Of a stretch of 64,000 nt of DNA, positions 39,102 to 45,254 are shown one piece after another; within the stretch, counting starts at the first letter, position 1, and the number at the start of each line of letters is the position of its first letter. The notes below the pieces were generated by a model. That model searched no databases and had not been told where the DNA came from. It was given only the letters and a program-made list of their open reading frames with translations. The DNA lies in contig NZ_JAGFBF010000001.1 in NCBI RefSeq assembly GCF_017583045.1, positions 908,080-972,079 on the forward strand. The letters are read 5' to 3'. Both the position numbers and the translations under genes were made by a program. The DNA is from Leucobacter tardus (GTDB lineage Bacteria; Actinomycetota; Actinomycetes; Actinomycetales; Microbacteriaceae).

Positions 39102-39292
39102 GCTCCAGGAATGCAGGGCGCACTCCTGAGCTGTGATGCGACATTACCCGACACACGGCCAGAGCGATATTGTGTCGAAACCCGCTGGGGGAGCTCGGAT
39201 TTGCGCCCGAATGCTCGCGGCCCGGTGTGGAAGTCGAGTGGTGTTTTTGGATTGCACCTTTGTCCTCCTTCCACACCGGGCCGCTTTTGTTT
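39102..39292 (+). ncRNA. Possible small RNA between the origin and the primase gene
   Basis: A GATAT element at 39166-39170 is followed by about 120 bp without an open frame. The segment ends in a perfect 16-bp stem (39217-39232 with 39269-39284) and TTTTGTTT. It has its own promoter-like start and a Rho-independent end ahead of the promoter of the primase gene. It could be a regulatory RNA controlling replication or only the leftover leader of a lost gene. Confidence 0.4.
39217..39292 (+). terminator. Rho-independent terminator before the primase gene
   Basis: GCGGCCCGGTGTGGAA and its exact complement form a 16-bp stem around a 36-nt loop, followed by TTTTGTTT. Confidence 0.85.
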
Positions 39293-39312
39293 CTCCTCTT
39301 CGACGGTTGGTC

Positions 39313-39331
39313 CTCTGAGTCAAAGCGATAT
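39313..39331 (+). promoter_or_regulatory. GATAT-type promoter of the primase gene
   Basis: CTGAGTCAAAGCGATAT resembles the promoters before the prepilin-like and 95-residue genes (GTCAAGTTGATAT). It lies 56 bp before ATG 39387, directly after the terminator. Confidence 0.5.
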
Positions 39332-39386
39332 GGGTCTGTGTCTCCCGCAAGAGGCGCCGACAAGACTCAATCCAAAGGAGCCGATC

Positions 39387-41975
39387 ATGGCCAACATTCA
39401 GACAGATGCCTGCCCCAACTTCACCGGCAGTGCACACGACAACGCACACCTCGCATTCGTGCCTCAACAGTTGCACGGCGCGCACCTTCACCCGCTCAAG
39501 GCACTCGGCTCCGTCAAACAGTCCAAGAACGCTGACGGAATCTATGAAGACACCATCGATAAGAAGACCGGCGAACCGATCCTCGATGAGAAGACTCCTG
39601 GCCGAGGGAAGTATCCGCTCAACTGGAGCGCCCATGAAGAGGGTCTCAAGTCCGGCGACAAGCGCTACGGCGTATGCCTGACCCGATCCAGACTCTTCGT
39701 CCTGGACATCGATACGCACAACGGTGTGGACGGAAACGCGAGCCTGGCGACAGTATGTTCAGAGCTTGGACTCGATGGACTCGACACTTTCACCGTCGCC
39801 ACGGGCACGGGCGGCTTCCACTACTACTTCCAACTCCCCGACGCTCTGAGTGAGCGGGAGATCAAGAAGTCAGTGAACCTGTGGCCCGGGGTTGACGTCT
39901 TCCCTCAGAATCAGCAGGTTGTTGGGCCAGGATCGAAGCGCACTCTGGAGGACGGTTCGATTGGCCGCTACGAGGTCAGCAACGATGCGGAGATCGCCTC
40001 GATGCCCGATGTTCTGGTGCAAGCAATCATGGAGCGCATCGAGGAGAACTACGCCGACAAGAAAAGAGCGCGTGTATCCGCACCCTGCGCTGGAGAGTAC
40101 AGGCCACGACACACAGGCAACAGCCTGAGCGAGAAGCAGCACGAAGTGTTGTCGTCCATGTGTGGAGAGCTTTCAGGCGCGCAGGCTGGCGAGCGCCACG
40201 CCACAATCCTTCGCGTCGCCTTCAATGCCGGGTGCTTCTTTGGGCCAGAGCTTGAGGCGACCGTTTATCCAGAGATCCAGGCGGCGGCCTTCGCATCCGG
40301 CCACGACGAGAACTGCGGCTGCGTCGAGGACGCATTCCAGAGCGGTATGCAGGTGTGGCAACCCTTCGTGCCAGAGCCACCCTCCTACAGCACTAACATC
40401 GCGCGGGAGCCAAAGTCGAAGAAGAAGATCAAACTACCGAAGTTGGACCCCTTCTTCTTCAGTGAGATTGGAATGGCGCGAGAGTTTGCCAGCACACAGG
40501 AGGACCGTCTCCTGAGTGTGGACGAGTGGAACGCCTGGGCGAAGTATCAGGGAGCCTCGGGCAAGTGGGAGCGAACGAAGCCCGCCGTCGTGGATTCGGA
40601 CTTCATGGCCTGGTATGCCGACGAGATGTACCCGGCAATCGAGAAGAAGCTCAAGAAGCAGGTTGACGCGGTTGGAGATGATGCGAAGGCCAAAGCCGAG
40701 GCGCAGGACGTGAGGAAGAAGCAGCAAGCCAAGGCGCAAAGGTTTCTGAACCTGCCATCGTGCAAGAACGCCACCAAGTACGTCTTCGGCACCGTGATGA
40801 GACCCGCCAACATTTTCGACCCTCGGGGTGACGAGATCCTGACTGACGGTGTTGCAGTGTCCCTGCGCGACGGGACTCAGAGGGTGGCAAAGCCTAGCGA
40901 CTTCTTCACCTTGTCGGGCGCCGCGGAGTATCTGCCTGGGTACACCCATCCTCTCTGGGAGGAGATTCTGTCGGCCTTCGATCCCGAGTGTCTGCCCTAT
41001 CTCCAGGTAATCATGGGCCAGGCATTGACGGGCTACCAGCCGAGCGACTCCGCGATCCACTTTCTCGAAGGTGGGGGCTCCAACGGCAAGTCCACCTTCC
41101 TGGACGTCATCATGGCCGTGTTCGGAGACTACGCCGACGCTCCCGACTCCTCCATCCTCATGAAGGGCGGCGCGGACAGCTTCTCAAAGAGTGTATTCAA
41201 GGGGTTGAGAATGGCACTGCTGGAGGAGACTGCAGAGAGTCAGTGGCTCGACGACAAGATCATCAAGAAGCTGGCGGGAACCGACAAGATGCGCGGGGCC
41301 AAGAAGTTCCAGGACGAAGAGACCTTCGACATGATCGCGACAGTCTTCATCACCACCAACGAGTTGCCTCAAGTCAGCGCTAACGACGACGGCACCTGGA
41401 GGCGCCTCAAGGTGTTCCCCATGCCCTACAAGTTCGTGGACCCCCACGAGTATGACGCCGATACCTCACCAGGACATCACCGTCCCCGAAACCCGGCACT
41501 CACGAGAGCGAAAGACAATGCTGACATCCGCCGTGCAGCGCTTGCTTGGGTCGTGAAAGGCGCGATGATCTGGTTTGACCAAGACGAAACGGAACTGCCT
41601 CAGCCAGAAGCGATGCTGGCCAAGCACAGGGGATGGCGAGGGCGTCAGGACAAGATCGCCACCTGGTGGGAAGAGTGGATTCAGAGCGGAACGGACAGCT
41701 ACTGCACTGTTCCTGACCTCTACACAACCTACAAGCAGTCTCTGGCGGACAACGGTCGGAAGGGCGAAGAGTCGAAGGCAAAGTTTATGGCCGCGCTGGA
41801 GTCCCACGCCTTGTTCCAGGAAGCCGATGCAGAGTACGTCAAGCAGCAGAGGCCGAGTGGCCTGATTCACTCCCCGCTCCCAGAGGAGATCGCAAATCCT
41901 TATGACCGCGAGACCTCGGCCACCAAGGCGTCCAAGGCTCGCTACTTCGTTCGAGGCATCCGCTTCGCGAGATAA
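39387..41975 (+). CDS. Primase-polymerase / D5-like helicase replication protein
   Basis: The 862-residue protein joins two enzymes. The N-terminal PrimPol domain has the metal-binding motif VLDIDTHNG (residues 105-113) and TGTGGFHYYF (139-148), which make primers from NTPs. A D5_N-like linker follows, then a superfamily 3 helicase with Walker A GGGSNGKST (562-570), the Walker B region ALLEETAES and the sensor ATVFITTNELP. This is the architecture of P4 alpha-type initiators that recognise iterons, unwind the origin and prime synthesis. ATG 39387 follows AAAGGAG at 7 nt. The frame is open further upstream through the terminator, which rules that extension out. Confidence 0.93.
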   Translation: MANIQTDACPNFTGSAHDNAHLAFVPQQLHGAHLHPLKALGSVKQSKNADGIYEDTIDKKTGEPILDEKTPGRGKYPLNWSAHEEGLKSGDKRYGVCLTRSRLFVLDIDTHNGVDGNASLATVCSELGLDGLDTFTVATGTGGFHYYFQLPDALSEREIKKSVNLWPGVDVFPQNQQVVGPGSKRTLEDGSIGRYEVSNDAEIASMPDVLVQAIMERIEENYADKKRARVSAPCAGEYRPRHTGNSLSEKQHEVLSSMCGELSGAQAGERHATILRVAFNAGCFFGPELEATVYPEIQAAAFASGHDENCGCVEDAFQSGMQVWQPFVPEPPSYSTNIAREPKSKKKIKLPKLDPFFFSEIGMAREFASTQEDRLLSVDEWNAWAKYQGASGKWERTKPAVVDSDFMAWYADEMYPAIEKKLKKQVDAVGDDAKAKAEAQDVRKKQQAKAQRFLNLPSCKNATKYVFGTVMRPANIFDPRGDEILTDGVAVSLRDGTQRVAKPSDFFTLSGAAEYLPGYTHPLWEEILSAFDPECLPYLQVIMGQALTGYQPSDSAIHFLEGGGSNGKSTFLDVIMAVFGDYADAPDSSILMKGGADSFSKSVFKGLRMALLEETAESQWLDDKIIKKLAGTDKMRGAKKFQDEETFDMIATVFITTNELPQVSANDDGTWRRLKVFPMPYKFVDPHEYDADTSPGHHRPRNPALTRAKDNADIRRAALAWVVKGAMIWFDQDETELPQPEAMLAKHRGWRGRQDKIATWWEEWIQSGTDSYCTVPDLYTTYKQSLADNGRKGEESKAKFMAALESHALFQEADAEYVKQQRPSGLIHSPLPEEIANPYDRETSATKASKARYFVRGIRFAR

Positions 41976-42031
41976 CAAACAACCCATCGATTGAACCCCG
42001 CCCTGCGGGAGGAAGAAGGAGACCATGACTC

Positions 42032-42250
42032 ATGGAATCGCAGTACGTATTCAAAACCATGCCGTTCGGACGCTACCGGGGTAAACCCCTGGCGAAGGTG
42101 GTGCGCGATAGGTCCTATCTGCGCTGGTTACTCCAGGAGCCAGACATCCAACGAAGGTACCCGAACATGCTCGCAGAGATGAAGCAGAGAAGGTATGACC
42201 TCGAAGCCTCAAGAGAACTCAACCGCATGAAGAGAGGACTCGGACTCTGA
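42032..42250 (+). CDS. DUF3820-like small protein
   Basis: The 72-residue protein contains KTMPFGRYRGKPLAKVVRDR then SYLRWLLQEPDI. This is the MPFGKYRG...YLxWL motif of DUF3820, a small domain also found at the C-terminus of some exonucleases and linked to DNA handling. A basic helix completes it. It lies 56 bp after the primase-helicase gene and is probably co-transcribed with it. The stop is followed four bases later by a TGTGCGCACA palindrome and then a terminator. Confidence 0.75.
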   Translation: MESQYVFKTMPFGRYRGKPLAKVVRDRSYLRWLLQEPDIQRRYPNMLAEMKQRRYDLEASRELNRMKRGLGL

Positions 42251-42269
42251 CTGATGTGCGCACACCAAC

Positions 42270-42299
42270 GTGGCCGCGATCTGACTGGATCGCGGCCAC
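42270..42299 (+). terminator. Hairpin terminator
   Basis: GTGGCCGCGATC and its perfect complement form a 12-bp stem with a 6-nt loop, 20 bp after the DUF3820-like gene. Confidence 0.8.
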
Positions 42300-42626
42300 A
42301 GGTGTTTCTGGGAATTGAGAGGTCCTATCCGCGCCGATGAGAGAGGGGGATGTTTCTTCGCCTCAGGCATGCCGGTGCATAACCATGTGGGTTTGTGAGT
42401 ATTCGCATGAGGTTCAAGTCTCCGACGCTTTTCGTCCACCTGGCGTCACACCTATTCATGGGTGAGGCTCGCGCGCCTGAGACGCGAATAGCGCTCTCGA
42501 TGAGAGGCGCGGAATAGGTGCCAATTGGGGCCTGGAGATCTCTTTCGGGGCCGGGGTTGCTTTCCTCGGACCGTCATATACATTAGGCCATACCAACCCA
42601 AAAACGCCGATCACGAGGAGAATCTC
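42300..42626. other. Non-coding region with the 17-bp site and small hairpins
   Basis: This gap contains a 17-bp site copy at 42322-42338, a GACG-CTTTT-CGTC hairpin near 42427, an imperfect GCGCTCTC/GAGAGGCGC stem near 42490-42511 and, before the next gene, CATATACATTAGG, which could be a -10 region. Part of it (about 42375-42425) looks faintly tRNA-like but does not fold into a cloverleaf. No gene is visible. Confidence 0.45.
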
Positions 42627-42884
42627 ATGGCTTCCACCACCGCACCCCAGGCAACCCAGAACATCTCAGAGCGCAAGGACGTTCCCGCCGACTTCGACCG
42701 CAAGGAACTCTCCCGTCTCTTCTCCCGCCTGCGCCACGAGGTCGGCGTGCTCGTCGACGATGCGAACCGCAAGAGCCCCTTCTACGCTCGCGGCAAGGAC
42801 GAGGCCATCGCCAAGCGCAACGCCGCTGTTCGAACTCTGTCCGAATTCGCTGATCGCATCGACATGCTGAAGAGGCAGGACTAG
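42627..42884 (+). CDS. Small unknown protein, 85 residues
   Basis: ATG 42627 follows GAGGAG. After a Thr/Gln-rich start the protein is one helical unit (DRKELSRLFSRLRHEVGVLV to LSEFADRIDMLKRQD) with a heptad-like spacing of hydrophobic residues, which suggests a coiled-coil or small helical bundle. No family is recognised. A hairpin terminator starts 16 bp after the stop. Confidence 0.65.
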   Translation: MASTTAPQATQNISERKDVPADFDRKELSRLFSRLRHEVGVLVDDANRKSPFYARGKDEAIAKRNAAVRTLSEFADRIDMLKRQD

Positions 42885-42900
42885 CGTCGCAACGCAAGGC

Positions 42901-42922
42901 GCCCCAGCCTTCGCGCTGGGGC
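42901..42922 (+). terminator. Rho-independent terminator
   Basis: GCCCCAGC and GCTGGGGC pair around CTTCGC, followed by TCCTTCGTTT. Confidence 0.82.
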
Positions 42923-42943
42923 TCCTTCGTTTGAGGGGAAAGC

Positions 42944-43165
42944 ATGAGTGAGAACAACCTGACACTGGCGGAGGCGCTGGTCCTGCACCTGGCGGATGCC
43001 CACGAGAAGCGGGGCATCCGGCTCGAACTCCTCCGCGTGTATGAAACGCGGGCTCTGGAACTACTGGGATGGCATCCCTTCGACTTCTACTTCTACCGTC
43101 GTCCGCCCCACATCGTTGACGAGGAGGCGCAGAGAATCATGGAGGCACCCCATGAACAACCGTGA
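42944..43165 (+). CDS. Small unknown protein, 73 residues
   Basis: ATG 42944 follows GAGGGGAAAG. The product is helical, TLAEALVLHLADAHEKRGIR and then LELLGWHPFDFYFYRRPPHI, with an aromatic-rich middle. No membrane segment or known domain is present. It overlaps the next small gene by 14 bases, so the two are probably translated from one transcript. Confidence 0.6.
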   Translation: MSENNLTLAEALVLHLADAHEKRGIRLELLRVYETRALELLGWHPFDFYFYRRPPHIVDEEAQRIMEAPHEQP

Positions 43166-43304
43166 CGAAGACTCCTGGCAGAACCTCAGCGACTCCATGA
43201 TCGAACTCGCCGAAGCTGCTGGCAGAGCGGGACTGGACCTCTGGCTCTGGCTTCGGCCTGTCCTGCGGGACGGAGCGCAGGTGCTCCTGGATCTTCTCTC
43301 GTAG
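43152..43304 (+). CDS. Small protein, 50 residues
   Basis: ATG 43152 lies inside the end of the previous gene, after GGAGGCACC. The product, MNNRDEDSWQNLSDSMIELA onward, is an amphipathic helix followed by LDLWLWLRPVLRDGAQVLLD, which could sit at a membrane surface. It is too short for a family call. A TGTGCGCACA palindrome starts four bases after its stop. Confidence 0.55.
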   Translation: MNNRDEDSWQNLSDSMIELAEAAGRAGLDLWLWLRPVLRDGAQVLLDLLS

Positions 43305-43330
43305 AAGTGTGCGCACATCTTCACTGTCAC

Positions 43331-43351
43331 CTCTTAGTCAAGTTGATATAG
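43331..43351 (+). promoter_or_regulatory. Promoter of the first prepilin-like gene
   Basis: CTCTTAGTCAAGTTGATATAG lies 44 bp before ATG 43395 and matches the minus-strand promoter at 32269-32287. The repeat of this block upstream of two unrelated genes is the evidence that it is a promoter. Confidence 0.65.
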
Positions 43352-43394
43352 ACCACACCCTCACCTCGAGGGCTTCACAACTAGGAGCAGTGAA

Positions 43395-43703
43395 ATGAAC
43401 GCCAACAAAAACATCTTCAAAGAAAACGGCTTCAGCATCGTCAGCCTGATCGCGAGCATCAGCATCGTTGTCGGCCTGTCCGCTGGTGGCTTCGCCGTCG
43501 CGCACGCTGTCGAAGAGCCTGGCTCAGGCAAGATTGCCACCCTGGCCGCACACCTGGACTCTGATAGCGAGAGCTACGAGGCACCTGCCAAAAGTATCGA
43601 GGACATCCACGAGGCAGACCGCAACGCGGGTCGATTCTGCGTTGTTGCTTCTGCCAATGGCGAGCGTCTCGGAGAGCACGGCAGGGGCTGCACTGGCGAC
43701 TGA
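43395..43703 (+). CDS. Type IV prepilin-like protein 1
   Basis: The 102-residue protein has a prepilin signal: a basic leader with the cleavage site KENG|FSIVSLIASISIVVGL and a single hydrophobic helix. The Glu5 normally found in pilins is Ser. The outer part is short and ends FCVVASANGERLGEHGRGC, a segment shared with the next gene. The protein would be processed by a host prepilin peptidase; none is encoded in the element. AGGAG lies 7 nt before the ATG. It may be a minor pilin for DNA transfer, or a surface decoy or exclusion factor; these are guesses. Confidence 0.75.
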   Translation: MNANKNIFKENGFSIVSLIASISIVVGLSAGGFAVAHAVEEPGSGKIATLAAHLDSDSESYEAPAKSIEDIHEADRNAGRFCVVASANGERLGEHGRGCTGD

Positions 43704-43726
43704 TGCGCGCACACCTGTGCCGTCTT

Positions 43727-43745
43727 CTCTCGGCCAGCTTGATAT
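43727..43745 (+). promoter_or_regulatory. Promoter of the second prepilin-like gene
   Basis: TCTCTCGGCCAGCTTGATAT ends 46 bp before ATG 43792, the same place as in the first prepilin-like gene and with a similar sequence. The two genes therefore have separate promoters. Confidence 0.55.
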
Positions 43746-43791
43746 TGGGCGTGATTCCAACTCGGGGATCACGCCCATAGGAGCAAGCAAA

Positions 43792-44538
43792 ATGAAAAGA
43801 ATACTCAGGAAGGAAGAAGGCTTCACGCTCATCGATGTGATCGTGACGATAGCCATCGTGATCGCGTTGGCCGTTGGTGGCTTCGTGAGCTACGGGAACC
43901 TTACCGATCAGGCGAAGCGCGCCGTCACCGAAGCTGCTGCCCAGCAGGTCTACGACGCGGCAAATGTCTTCAACCACGAGAAGTCGAAGACACCAACCGA
44001 AGCCTCGGCGGAGTTCAACCAGCGTCACGAGAAGGTGACAACCTCTGTGGTCGGAGAGAACTGCGTGGTTGCGCTGCATGAAGACGGCCAATCAGCGAAA
44101 CGTGGCGATGGGTGCGGCTCGGTCATTCCCCCTGGAGGAGGTGGCGGCCCAATCATTGGTGGACCGACATGCGATCTGGCTTCTGACCCTGACGGCGAGG
44201 AGTTCCACGGCTGGGATGTCTCCTTCCCAGCCGCGAGCTACCCCGTAGGTACGCCCGTGTTTATCGAGGTGAAGGATGCCAGAACAGGAGAGATCCTCAA
44301 GAGCACTGACTGCGGCCCAGACTTCACGACTATTGAAGAAGACGCCGAGGTGACCCAGTCGCCCATGTCGAGGACCGCGAAGGCAGCGGATCGTACGGAG
44401 TACCTGGTAACGCTGTCCTTCGGGGATTCGGGTATCGAGCCCATGACTCACACCTACACCCACGCGGGATCGCATTTCGACGTCGAGTGGCAGATGCGCA
44501 CCTTCAGCGAGTACGTCTGGCCCGCATATCGTGGCTGA
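43792..44538 (+). CDS. Type IV prepilin-like protein 2
   Basis: The 248-residue protein has a clearer prepilin signal: MKRILRKEEG|FTLIDVIVTIAIV, with Asp in place of Glu5. A central segment ends NCVVALHEDGQSAKRGDGC, homologous to the end of the first prepilin-like protein. It then adds a Gly-Pro linker and a C-terminal domain of about 110 residues (DEEFHGWDVSF-type strands, two Cys) not found in the first. It looks like the first protein plus an extra outer domain. AGGAGC lies 10 nt before the ATG. No assembly ATPase or platform protein is in the element, so it would depend on host machinery. Confidence 0.78.
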   Translation: MKRILRKEEGFTLIDVIVTIAIVIALAVGGFVSYGNLTDQAKRAVTEAAAQQVYDAANVFNHEKSKTPTEASAEFNQRHEKVTTSVVGENCVVALHEDGQSAKRGDGCGSVIPPGGGGGPIIGGPTCDLASDPDGEEFHGWDVSFPAASYPVGTPVFIEVKDARTGEILKSTDCGPDFTTIEEDAEVTQSPMSRTAKAADRTEYLVTLSFGDSGIEPMTHTYTHAGSHFDVEWQMRTFSEYVWPAYRG

Positions 44539-44628
44539 AACGACTGAACCAATACGAAAGAGGGCGGCGGGTGTTTTCACCTGTCGCCCTTCTTCTTTGC
44601 GCTCTCGCTGATCGTAGGTGCGAGCCTC
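44524..44628 (+). repeat. 105-bp direct repeat, copy 1, containing a terminator
   Basis: The segment from GCATATCGTGGCTGAA to CGCTGATCGTAGGTGCGAGCCTC recurs, with about 75 percent identity by eye, at 45099-45201. It covers the end of the second prepilin-like gene and a terminator: a GGGCGGCGGGTG stem with loop TTTT, followed by TTCTTCTTT. The stem and loop bases differ from copy 2 but the fold is kept. Confidence 0.8.
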
Positions 44629-44750
44629 TTACGCTCGCAGGCTCCGGGTGCACGAATGTGCGGCCCAGAAAGTTGAGGCTCGTAGGCTGTCGCCTACGTT
44701 GCGAGGTTCTATCCGCGCCGATTGTCGGTGGTGCGGCGTACTGTTCTCGC

Positions 44751-45062
44751 ATGAACGAGGGCATGTTTTTGGGGTGGGAGTCTGCTGGCGAGGAGGCTGT
44801 TGCCAGAGTGCGGGCTGTTGTTGGTCCAGAAGCCATGTTCGGCTTCGATGAGCGAGTTCCGGGGAAGCCTGGAGCGCGCCGCTACTTCATTCACCCCACG
44901 ATCACGCAGGGAGTTTGGCGCGAGAACCGGCCATTGAAGACAAAGGTGTATGACTTGGCTCTCCTGGACCAAATGCGCTTCAAGTTCCGGGACTCGTGGG
45001 AGTGCCTGATCGGGGAAGAACTGCTGGAAAGACTGCCGCAGGGGAGGTCCAATCTGCGCTGA
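44751..45062 (+). CDS. Unknown protein, 103 residues
   Basis: The protein begins NEGMFLGWESAGEEAVARVR and continues with FGFDERVPGKPGARRYFIHP and DQMRFKFRDSWECLIGEELL. It seems a compact globular domain of unknown family. ATG 44751 has no good ribosome-binding site. A copy of the 17-bp site lies 29 bp upstream and a diverged copy covers the stop codon. The gene is flanked by the two 105-bp direct repeats, as if inserted or duplicated as a cassette. Confidence 0.65.
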   Translation: MNEGMFLGWESAGEEAVARVRAVVGPEAMFGFDERVPGKPGARRYFIHPTITQGVWRENRPLKTKVYDLALLDQMRFKFRDSWECLIGEELLERLPQGRSNLR

Positions 45063-45098
45063 TTGGTCGGGTGGAAGCCCAGTGCACGCACCAGGCAC

Positions 45099-45201
45099 GC
45101 ATACCGTGGCTGAACGAATGAATCAACAAGTAAGGGCGGCAGGTGGAAACACCCGCCGCCCTTCTTTTTTTGCGCGCTCGCTGATCGTAGGCGTGAGCCT
45201 C
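45099..45201 (+). repeat. 105-bp direct repeat, copy 2, containing a terminator
   Basis: This copy contains an AAGGGCGGC-x-GGTG stem with loop GAAA, then a run of seven T. It lies between the last element gene and the replacement 3' end of the LLM oxidoreductase gene, and should stop transcription before the convergent gene. Confidence 0.8.
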
Positions 45202-45254
45202 ATACGGTGATGCAGGTTCCGCCTATGTCGACGCGACTCGTGTCAATCAGCGCG

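Larger units (their letters stand above)
26393..43713. repeat. Dispersed TGTGCGCACA palindrome family
   Basis: Exact copies lie at 30507, 36627, 37065, 38089, 42255 and 43308; near copies lie at 26393, 29634 and 43704. Four of the nine begin within 1-5 bases of a stop codon (stops at 29629, 42250, 43304 and 43703). A 10-base word would be expected far less than once in 22 kb by chance. Confidence 0.8.
31644..45063 (+). repeat. Dispersed 17-bp palindromic site family
   Basis: Sites related to GTTCTATCCGCGCCGAT, core TATC-N-GCGC-N-GATA, are found at 31644, 35324, 36461, 36804, 37267, 39085, 42322, 44706 and 45047, all in plus orientation. Three are identical over 17 bases (37267, 39085, 44706). 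Some lie between terminators and start codons; three lie inside genes. I found none in the left third of the element or in the host flanks while reading. Confidence 0.85.

Noticed and set aside
39045..39386. Longer N-terminus of the primase-helicase
   Set aside because: The extension would cross a 16-bp Rho-independent terminator and the promoter; ATG 39387 has a good ribosome-binding site.
42375..42430. tRNA-like segment with GGTTCAAGTCTC
   Set aside because: The T-loop-like word is present but the T-stem pairs poorly and no anticodon or acceptor stem can be formed.
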